Part shown: positions 1-4,491 of the stretch, piece after piece
Layout of the letters: each line of letters opens with the position of its first letter
Position numbering within the stretch: position 1 is the stretch's first letter
Assembly: GCA_937915075.1 (NCBI GenBank)
Contig: CALDMA010000053.1
Coordinates: 1 to 6,606 of the forward strand
Origin: an uncultured Oscillospiraceae bacterium
GTDB taxonomy: Bacteria; Bacillota; Clostridia; Oscillospirales; Oscillospiraceae
Direction: 5' to 3'
Length of the DNA stretch: 6,606 nt
The notes under the pieces: model-generated
Told to the model about the DNA's origin: nothing
Database searches by the model: none
What the model saw: the letters and a program-made list of their open reading frames with translations, nothing else
Translations under genes and position numbers: made by a program

Positions 1-968
1 TAGTATTTTCCGAGGGTGCGGAGGTAGGCTTTGCCCTTGATGTCAAAGCGCTTGATCTCGTAGAAGAAGTAGCTCTCCAGAAGCGCATTCACATATGCCT
101 GCACGGTATGGGCGCTTGGTGCGCCTTTGCGCTTGCCGTCATCCAGAAGCCCCTCGTTGACCAGTGTATTGCCGATAGAAGCAATAGAAACGCTGGAGCC
201 GATATTGTCGGCGAGGAACAGGATGATCTTCCGCAGCAGTGTGGGATCTGTGATTTGCTTTTGACCTCTGCGTTTTTCTCGCTCCAAAATATCACGGATA
301 ACCACCGTGGAATAGATGCCATCGAGAAGCGACAGCGCCTTTTCCTGTTCCAGCCCAACATCGGCGATGCCGGGCATTCCACCAAAGCGCATATAGGCGT
401 CAAAAACTTCTCGCAGTTCGTAGCGTTCATTGTTTTTATCGAATACCTGCTTGCGAAGCCCGCCAAGGGCGCTTTGCGTTTCACGAACCTCAAAACCGTG
501 AAAATCGAGGAACTCACAGAAAGAGAGCGGCAGCATTTTGATTTCTACGCACCGTCCGGAGAGATAGGTGGAATACTCCGAGGAAAGAAGATAGGCGTTC
601 GACCCGGTAACATAGATGTCGCAGTCAAAATCCACACGGAAGGCGTTTACCGCATCCTCCCACGCATCGACCCGCTGCAGCTCGTCAAAGAAAAGATACA
701 TCCGCTTTTCGGGGACAATGCGCTCTTTCACATATCGGTAAATATCATCGGCGCTCATCCCTCGGAAATCAAAGGATTCAAAATTCATCTCAATGATCTG
801 CTCCGACAGAACACCGGTATCTTTCAAGTGCTGTACCATCAGCTTTAGCAAACTGGATTTGCCGCAGCGCCGAATGCCGGTAATCACCTTGACAGGCTCT
901 GTATCCTGAAATCCGATCAGTTTATTCAAATAGCGGTCACGTTGTCTGAGCTCGTGGGAATCTATCAT
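1..968 (-). CDS. AAA_14/DUF4143-type ATPase, partial (C-terminus beyond the left edge)
   Basis: Predicted P-loop ATPase of the widespread 'ATP-binding protein, AAA_14 + DUF4143' group; the cellular role of this family is largely unknown. The minus-strand frame is open from ATG 968-966 to the window edge, giving 322 residues; members are usually around 400 residues, so roughly the last 80 are missing. Walker A is G31-I-R-R-C-G-K-S-S39. Walker B is the hydrophobic run ending F94-D95-E96-L97-Q98. A sensor-like T121-G-S-N124 and the family's L136-S-G-R139 follow, and FGGMPG at 195-200 marks the passage to the DUF4143 part. The start is supported by AGGAGG (978-983) nine bases upstream. The gene is divergent from the serpin and has its own promoter. 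The family assignment is firm; the biological role is unknown. Confidence 0.93.
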   Translation of the reverse strand, partial: MIDSHELRQRDRYLNKLIGFQDTEPVKVITGIRRCGKSSLLKLMVQHLKDTGVLSEQIIEMNFESFDFRGMSADDIYRYVKERIVPEKRMYLFFDELQRVDAWEDAVNAFRVDFDCDIYVTGSNAYLLSSEYSTYLSGRCVEIKMLPLSFCEFLDFHGFEVRETQSALGGLRKQVFDKNNERYELREVFDAYMRFGGMPGIADVGLEQEKALSLLDGIYSTVVIRDILEREKRRGQKQITDPTLLRKIILFLADNIGSSVSIASIGNTLVNEGLLDDGKRKGAPSAHTVQAYVNALLESYFFYEIKRFDIKGKAYLRTLGKY

Positions 969-991
969 GTATTCACACCTCCTACGTTATT

Positions 992-1020
992 AGTATAGCA
1001 CAACCCGGCAGCAAAAACAA
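992..1020 (-). promoter_or_regulatory. Promoter of the AAA_14/DUF4143 ATPase gene
   Basis: Read on the minus strand, the -10 is TATACT (992-997) preceded by TG plus one base, an extended -10. A weak -35, TTGTTT (1015-1020), lies 17 bp upstream. Transcription would begin just before the AGGAGG ribosome binding site at 978-983. The TGCA repeats at 1023-1069 lie directly upstream of the -35. This is a motif match only. Confidence 0.5.
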
Positions 1021-1022
1021 GT

Positions 1023-1069
1023 AAATGCACTAAAATGCAGAAACTTTTTATATTTGCACATTTTTGCAG
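1023..1069. repeat. Paired TGCA-box repeat upstream of the ATPase gene (possible operator)
   Basis: Four palindromic TGCA tetramers start at 1026, 1036, 1055 and 1065, forming two pairs each spaced exactly 10 bp (one helical turn). The surrounding 18-bp units 1023-1040 and 1052-1069 align as an imperfect direct repeat separated by 29 bp (aaaTGCACtaaaaTGCAG and attTGCACatttTTGCAG). The array lies immediately upstream of the -35 of the divergent ATPase gene, where an activator or repressor could bind. The repeats are seen directly; operator function is inferred. Confidence 0.5.
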
Positions 1070-1191
1070 AGCTGGATAAACGGCCGCCCGCGGCTGTCAT
1101 ACACAGACTCGGTCTTGTCGCTGCCGTAACGGATGGCTCTATCCAGCGCCATAATCGTTGCCACGGTGCCGCCGATTTCCTCTGTGAATTT
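1048..1191 (-). other. Possible gene remnant, unrecognised (short open frame, 47 codons)
   Basis: A minus-strand frame between a TAG at 1194-1192 and a TAA at 1050-1048 has protein-like composition (EEIGGTVATIMALDRAIRYG, then SVYDSRGRPFIQL). An internal ATG at 1152 would give 34 residues, but it has no convincing ribosome binding site. I do not recognise the family. Its end runs into the TGCA array, and the upstream frame is closed by the TAG, so it looks like the tail of a decayed gene rather than a working one. It could also be a chance open frame. Confidence 0.25.
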
Positions 1192-1193
1192 CT

Positions 1194-1331
1194 ATGCGGC
1201 AGATGGAGTGTCGGAAAACGGGGAGACCGATCACCGCCGCTGTCTACGAATATCGGGGGGGGGACAGCGACGGTTAGTGGAGTGAGCTGCGGTTTGTACA
1301 GAAATTTTCAGAAGCAAGGATGTCGTATTAG
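1194..1331 (+). other. Possible degraded coding stretch with in-frame stop and G9 tract, unrecognised
   Basis: A plus-strand frame starting at ATG 1194 reads protein-like sequence (TGRPITAAVYEYRGGDSDG), meets TAG at 1275-1277, then continues in the same frame (WSELRFVQKFSEARMSY) to TAG 1329-1331. A run of nine G (1255-1263) lies inside. There is no clear ribosome binding site and no recognised family. With the neighbouring minus-strand remnant, it suggests this 0.4-kb intergenic stretch holds gene debris. The rest of 969-1435 contains only the ATPase promoter, a hairpin and the serpin promoter. Confidence 0.2.
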
Positions 1332-1350
1332 TTGATCTAAGGCGTAGCAC

Positions 1351-1371
1351 GTTCCTCTGTGGAACTTTTTT
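1351..1371 (+). terminator. Weak terminator-like hairpin upstream of the serpin gene
   Basis: GTTCC (1351-1355) and GGAAC (1361-1365) can form a 5-bp stem with a TCTGT loop, followed directly by six T (1366-1371). The arrangement resembles a rho-independent terminator reading rightwards and could insulate the serpin promoter from upstream transcription. The stem is short, so strength is doubtful. Confidence 0.35.
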
Positions 1372-1397
1372 GAAAAAATACCGTCTATAATTATTAT
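1370..1397 (+). promoter_or_regulatory. Probable serpin promoter
   Basis: TTGAAA (1370-1375) and TATTAT (1392-1397), separated by 16 bp, form a reasonable sigma-A promoter about 40 bp before the serpin start. A perfect TATAAT also occurs at 1386-1391 but has no good -35 at 16-18 bp. The -35 starts on the last T of the terminator-like hairpin. Confidence 0.5.
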
Positions 1398-1435
1398 AGC
1401 GATTCTTTCAAAATTTTCAGATGGAGGATCAAACA

Positions 1436-2794
1436 ATGAAACGGATTTTTGCATTTCTGCTTGCCGTGATCAGTGTATTTTCCCTGACTGCCTGCTCGCA
1501 GGCGGGAACAACAGGCACCAATAAGTACCAGTTGGCTGCCGCACAGTATCCACAGATGGCACAGTATCCGGATGAGAGCAAGTATACCAAGCTCAACGGA
1601 GACTTCGACAGCGACGGCTTTGACAAGGTCTATGACGCATGGCGGGCGGACCGTAAAAAGCAGCTGGAGCAGCCGGAAGGCTATACGGATGCACTGGACA
1701 GCTATCTCCGCGCTGTGATCCCCCAGCTGCTCATTGAGGGCAGCGGAGAGAACAAAGCCTGCTCGCCCATCAATATCTACATGGCCCTTGCCATGCTGGC
1801 GGAGATCACGGACGGTGAGAGCCGGGAGCAGATCCTCAGCCTGCTGGGCAGCGAGGATCTGGACAGCCTTCACACCGAAGCATCTGCCGTCTGGAACGCC
1901 AATTACTGCGATGATGGCGCTGTGACCAGTATTCTTGCCAGCTCTCTGTGGCTCAACGATCAGATCAACTTCAAGCAGGAGACGATGGATGCGCTGGCAA
2001 AGTATTATTATGCCTCGTCCTTCCGCGGCGAAATGGGCTCCACCGCCTTTGACCAGGCACTTCAGGACTGGATCAACCAGCAGACTGGCGGTCTTCTGAA
2101 GGAGCAGGCTTCCGGTTTGACGATGGACAAGGAAACGATCCTCGCCCTGGCCACTACCATCTATTTCCGTGCCAAGTGGAGCGGAGAATTTTCCGAGAGC
2201 AATACCAGCCCGGATACCTTCCACGCCGATAGCGGGGATGTGACCTGCGATTTCATGCATCAGAGCGGAACGAATACCTATTATTGGAGTGACCGCTTTT
2301 CCGCAGTCTCGAAAAGCTTGGAAAACAGCGGCGCCATGTGGTTCCTGCTGCCGGACGAGGGCGTGACGCCGGAAGAACTGCTTGCCGATGAACAGACGAT
2401 GGATTTCCTGCTCAGCGGTGGAGAAAGCACGGAGAGCAAATACCTCATTGTCAACCTCTCTGTTCCCAAGTTTGATATTGCGTCGGATCTGGATCTGACG
2501 GAAAGCCTGAAAGAGATGGGCATCACTGATGTGTTTGACCCGACAATCTCGGACTTCTCGCCCATGACCGACGATACGGAAGCTTACCTCTCTCAGGCCA
2601 AACACGCCGCCCGCGTCGCCATCGATGAAGAGGGCGTCACCGCTGCGGCCTATACGGTCATGATGGCAAACGGCGCGGGCGCACCACCAGAGGAGGAAGT
2701 GGACTTCACCTTGGATCGCCCCTTTGTGTTCGCTATCACGGGAACAGACGGTCTGCCGTTGTTTGTGGGGGTTGTACATCAGCCGCAGGCGTAA
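1436..2794 (+). CDS. Serpin-family serine protease inhibitor, lipoprotein
   Basis: A 452-residue serpin, a suicide inhibitor that traps a protease by covalent cleavage of its reactive centre loop. Residues 1-20 are a lipoprotein signal with lipobox L17-T-A-C20, so the protein should be anchored on the outer face of the membrane. A linker with an AQYP-rich stretch (36-50) precedes the serpin core. Core signatures are SPINIYMALAMLAEIT (from S110), TIYFRAKW (241-248) and the C-terminal FTLDRPFVFAI (424-434). The loop hinge is E398-E-G-V-T-A-A-A-Y-T407, typical of inhibitory serpins. Standard P17 counting puts P1-P1' at A414-G415, suggesting elastase-like targets (inference). The ATG at 1436 is chosen over the in-frame ATG at 1421 because GGAGG (1423-1427) lies 8 bp before it and the signal peptide then starts MKR. 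Related gut Clostridia serpins (siropins) inhibit human elastases; this one's target is unknown. Confidence 0.95.
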   Translation: MKRIFAFLLAVISVFSLTACSQAGTTGTNKYQLAAAQYPQMAQYPDESKYTKLNGDFDSDGFDKVYDAWRADRKKQLEQPEGYTDALDSYLRAVIPQLLIEGSGENKACSPINIYMALAMLAEITDGESREQILSLLGSEDLDSLHTEASAVWNANYCDDGAVTSILASSLWLNDQINFKQETMDALAKYYYASSFRGEMGSTAFDQALQDWINQQTGGLLKEQASGLTMDKETILALATTIYFRAKWSGEFSESNTSPDTFHADSGDVTCDFMHQSGTNTYYWSDRFSAVSKSLENSGAMWFLLPDEGVTPEELLADEQTMDFLLSGGESTESKYLIVNLSVPKFDIASDLDLTESLKEMGITDVFDPTISDFSPMTDDTEAYLSQAKHAARVAIDEEGVTAAAYTVMMANGAGAPPEEEVDFTLDRPFVFAITGTDGLPLFVGVVHQPQA

Positions 2795-2801
2795 ATGAGA
2801 G

Positions 2802-2813
2802 AGCGGTACCGCT
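2802..2813. repeat. Perfect 12-bp palindrome after the serpin gene
   Basis: AGCGGTACCGCT is a perfect inverted repeat without a spacer, eight bases after the serpin stop and about 27 bp upstream of the HU -35. It has no following T-run, so it is not a standard terminator. It may be an operator for HU or a weak RNA hairpin. No other serpin terminator is visible, so read-through into HU is possible. Confidence 0.35.
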
Positions 2814-2839
2814 TATGGGATCCAAACCGCAAAGCCGTA

Positions 2840-2868
2840 TTGCCAAACACGATCCTATCCGGTATAAT
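2840..2868 (+). promoter_or_regulatory. Strong sigma-A promoter of the HU gene
   Basis: TTGCCA (2840-2845) and a perfect TATAAT (2863-2868) are separated by the ideal 17 bp. Transcription would start near 2875, about 40 bp before the HU start codon. This fits the high expression usual for HU and indicates that HU is transcribed independently of the serpin. Confidence 0.8.
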
Positions 2869-2915
2869 AACATCACATCCCGTACTATTTGAGAAACAAC
2901 AGGAGAGTATATGTT

Positions 2916-3188
2916 ATGAACAAGACTGAATTGATCGCCGCTATGGCGGAAACCAGCGGACTTTCCAAGAAGGACTGCGAGTCCGCCTTGACTGCCTTTA
3001 TCACCGCGACGGAGAATGCGTTGAGGGAGGGCGATAAAGTACAGCTGGTAGGCTTCGGCACCTTTGAAGTCAAGGAGCGTGCAGCCCGCACCGGCAGAAA
3101 TCCCGCTACCGGAACCGAGATCGAAATTCCCGCGTCCAAGGCCCCCGCTTTCAAGCCCGGAAAGGCCCTCAAGGATGCCATCCAGTAA
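2916..3188 (+). CDS. hup: DNA-binding protein HU (bacterial histone-like)
   Basis: A 90-residue HU-family protein, the normal length; it acts as a dimer that bends and compacts nucleoid DNA. The N-terminal helical dimerisation half begins MNKTELIAAMAE. The beta-ribbon arm contains the family hallmark G46-F-G-T-F-E followed by R58-T-G-R61-N62-P63, where P63 is the proline that intercalates at DNA kinks. The C-terminus has the usual PAFKPGKALKDA. The ATG at 2916 is chosen because AGGAGAG (2901-2907) lies eight bases upstream and the protein then starts exactly like other HU proteins; an in-frame TTG at 2889 would add nine non-homologous residues. A two-codon frame ATG-TTA-TGA (2911-2919) overlaps the start and is probably accidental. 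It is transcribed from its own promoter and ends in a strong terminator. Confidence 0.97.
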   Translation: MNKTELIAAMAETSGLSKKDCESALTAFITATENALREGDKVQLVGFGTFEVKERAARTGRNPATGTEIEIPASKAPAFKPGKALKDAIQ

Positions 3189-3205
3189 ATTGAAGACAAC
3201 GAAGA

Positions 3206-3243
3206 AGCTCCCCCTGCCACTTTGTGGTCGGGGGAGCTCCTTT
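3206..3243 (+). terminator. Rho-independent terminator of HU, possibly bidirectional
   Basis: AGCTCCCCC (3206-3214) pairs perfectly with GGGGGAGCT (3230-3238). The stem continues inward after one mismatch and a G-U pair with CCAC (3217-3220) and GTGG (3224-3227), closed by a TTT loop. CCTTT follows, a short T-run. It lies between convergent genes; on the other strand the stem is followed by a T-rich stretch, so it may also end the minus-strand operon. Confidence 0.85.
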
Positions 3244-3259
3244 GCATTGAATAAGATTT

Positions 3260-3505
3260 TTATTTTTCCTGCTCTAACCGATGAAGTTCTGCGCGGGCTT
3301 TTTCAAGTTCTTCTTCCAATTCAGCAATGCGCTTCTGATCTCGACGAAATATCTCACGATTTATTTCGTCAGATTTCTGATATATCATAACCATGAGCAT
3401 CAGAGCCGGACGCACATCCTCGTCAGGGATTTTGACGACAGCTGCGCCAACAGCCTCTTGACCGCGATTCTTTACCAACTGCTCCAAATCATCTCTGGTA
3501 ACCAT
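3260..3505 (-). CDS. Small coiled-coil protein of unknown function (81 residues)
   Basis: Last gene of a minus-strand operon. It starts at ATG 3505-3503 with GGAGG (3515-3519) nine bases upstream, 28 bases after the stop of the zinc ribbon gene. The longer in-frame version reaching back to 3670 is rejected because it reads through the zinc ribbon gene in another frame. Residues 1-35 look like a small folded region (VTRDDLEQLV, VVKIPDEDVRPAL). From about 45 to 80 the sequence is highly charged and heptad-like (I52, I60, L63, L67, L74, L77), predicting a coiled coil that could mediate oligomerisation or partner binding. There are no cysteines, signal peptide or membrane segments. I do not recognise a family. 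Its clean ribosome binding site and codon pattern support a real gene. Confidence 0.75.
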   Translation of the reverse strand: MVTRDDLEQLVKNRGQEAVGAAVVKIPDEDVRPALMLMVMIYQKSDEINREIFRRDQKRIAELEEELEKARAELHRLEQEK

Positions 3506-3533
3506 TTTGTTTTTCCTCCGCAGTTTCTCAATT

Positions 3534-3692
3534 TCACTTCTCGGTATGCTTCTGACGCTCCAGATATTCCTTCGATTCTTGCTCATTGGCAGGCCGCACT
3601 CGCTTTTTGCCGCAGTCCGGGCATTGGTCGCATCCAGCTTCCGCTTCAAAGGTATAGTGGCAAGCGTCACAGGTATAGATTTCCTTGTTCAT
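3534..3692 (-). CDS. Rubredoxin-like zinc ribbon protein (52 residues)
   Basis: A short gene with a clear metal-binding knuckle pair: C8-D-A-C11 near the start and C24-P-D-C27-G-K later, as in rubredoxin-type zinc ribbons. An extra C21 is also present. The tail (33-52) is charged (NEQESKEYLERQKHTEK). Similar tiny zinc ribbon proteins are common in Clostridia; their function is unknown, and zinc rather than iron binding is a guess. The start ATG 3692-3690 has AGGAG (3700-3704) seven bases upstream and overlaps the stop of the upstream gene as ATGA, showing translational coupling. The coiled-coil gene follows after 28 bases. Since the upstream gene is truncated by the insertion sequence, expression now depends on whatever promoter remains. 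Confidence 0.85.
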   Translation of the reverse strand: MNKEIYTCDACHYTFEAEAGCDQCPDCGKKRVRPANEQESKEYLERQKHTEK

Positions 3693-4355
3693 CGTGCTTC
3701 TCCTGTGGTATGACGGACTGCAATATATTTCTGATTCCGGCTATTGGGCTTATCAGGAATTGTCAACTGGAGTTCTCCTGTCTCCAACATCGGCTTCAGA
3801 TATGCTTTTAGAAAATGCGCTTTGTTTTTCATCCCACAGGCTTGCATCAACTGTTCGCGCGTCTGAGGGGCATTGAGACACAGAGAAACAATCTTACTCT
3901 GAATATCTTTATCTGGAGTGTTGACTGGTATGGTAACTGGAGTGGTATCCGTTCCAGTCGTGTCAAAATTCTCGTCGGATCGATAGAAAACGACTACGAA
4001 TCCGGACTTCAAAACCTCAAACTTATATTTACATCCAGTGGCGTCACAGGCGTCAGCAATGCGCTTCAGCCCAGTACCAAAGCTCTCGACATTCTTAGAG
4101 TAGTAGAGCGTCTGTGCAATCAGCGGATTCCTGCGGATAGGACGCTCTCGGCCAGAGATGAAATCCTCCGGCTCATAGCCTGCCGGGAAAGTACCGGGGT
4201 TATAGATCTCAACACGGTCCTTGTATATGGAAACCTCGTTGTTCTGTCCGGTTCCGTATTCCTTGTGGCAAAACGAATTGATCAGTGCTTCACGGACGGC
4301 ATCCACAGGGATTTCCGGAATTTCCTTGCGCTGCAAGGAACCAAACTCAACACGC
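3689..4355 (-). pseudogene. COG2865-type ATP-binding protein (Schlafen AlbA_2/HATPase family), 5'-truncated by the IS21 element
   Basis: The C-terminal portion of a predicted regulator of the COG2865 type: an N-terminal AlbA_2 domain shared with Schlafen, a GHKL-like HATPase_c_4 domain and a winged-helix tail. What remains starts in the HATPase region: FGSLQRKEIPEIPVDAVREA, then LINSFCHKEY, EIYNPGTF, and SFGTGLKRIADAC, ending in a C-terminal winged-helix-like segment of about 70 residues. The AlbA_2 part is absent. The frame is closed by TAA formed inside the insertion sequence end, with the native sequence lost beyond about 4355. A TTG at 4336 has no ribosome binding site, so it is unlikely to be a true start. 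The stop overlaps the zinc ribbon start by four bases (ATGA). Family members are transcriptional regulators or possible defence proteins; the function here is unproven and the gene is almost certainly inactive. Confidence 0.85.
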
Positions 4356-4360
4356 TGTTA

Positions 4361-4430
4361 GCGCCGGGCGGAATTAGCCATTCCGGGCCGGGCGGAAATC
4401 GCCAATTATGGCCGGATGAAAATAGCCAAT
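4361..4430 (+). repeat. Three tandem IS21 end repeats with 24-bp period
   Basis: Units at 4361-4382, 4385-4406 and 4409-4430 align without gaps at an exact 24-bp step. They share the pattern GCCGG-N3-G-(G/A)-A-(A/T)-(A/T)-T-N-GCCA. Units 1 and 2 match at 18 of 22 positions; unit 3 departs mainly at its GGC/ATG core. IS21-family elements carry several such repeats at each end as binding sites for the IstA N-terminal domain. The spacing of a little over two helical turns would place the bound proteins on nearly the same face. Confidence 0.85.
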
Positions 4431-4433
4431 CAT

Positions 4434-4447
4434 GATTTCATGAAATC
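4434..4447. repeat. Perfect 14-bp palindrome next to the IS end repeats
   Basis: GATTTCATGAAATC is a perfect inverted repeat directly after the third end repeat and upstream of istA. It is a possible operator or host-factor site controlling transposase expression. The palindrome is visible; a role is inferred. Confidence 0.35.
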
Positions 4448-4458
4448 CTTTACACTTA

Positions 4459-4475
4459 GAGGGTAGCCAGCCCTC
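4459..4475 (+). promoter_or_regulatory. Small hairpin just before the istA ribosome binding site
   Basis: GAGGG (4459-4463) pairs with CCCTC (4471-4475), with a seven-base loop that could add one G-U pair. It ends seven bases before AGGAGG (4482-4487). Insertion sequences often carry such structures to damp translation from transcripts entering from outside; that role here is inferred. Confidence 0.35.
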
Positions 4476-4491
4476 GGTGAAAGGAGGAATC

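Noticed and set aside
108..848. Plus-strand open frame of 246 codons
   Set aside because: It is a shadow opposite the ATPase gene, whose minus-strand frame carries Walker A, Walker B and DUF4143-region motifs.
1054..1335. Plus-strand open frame of 93 codons
   Set aside because: No ribosome binding site, no family features, and it begins inside the TGCA repeat array upstream of the ATPase gene; probably a chance frame.
1302..1421. Direct repeat AAATTTTCAGA at 1302-1312 and 1411-1421
   Set aside because: Only 11 AT-rich bases with no gene-related arrangement; it is likely chance, though it flanks the serpin promoter.
1394..2779. Long minus-strand open frame of 461 codons opposite the serpin gene
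   Set aside because: It is a shadow of the serpin: composition is unlike a normal protein, there is no ribosome binding site, and the plus-strand frame has clear serpin signatures over the same interval.
3260..3670. Longer 136-codon version of the coiled-coil gene
   Set aside because: The extra 5' part overlaps the zinc ribbon gene in another frame, and the good ribosome binding site points to the internal ATG at 3505.
4361..4430. CRISPR-like repeat array
   Set aside because: The 22-bp units are separated by only 2 bp, leaving no room for spacers; they fit IS21 end repeats.
3815..4435. Plus-strand open frame of 206 codons
   Set aside because: It lies opposite the COG2865-type remnant and crosses the IS boundary, so it cannot be an old gene; no family features are visible.
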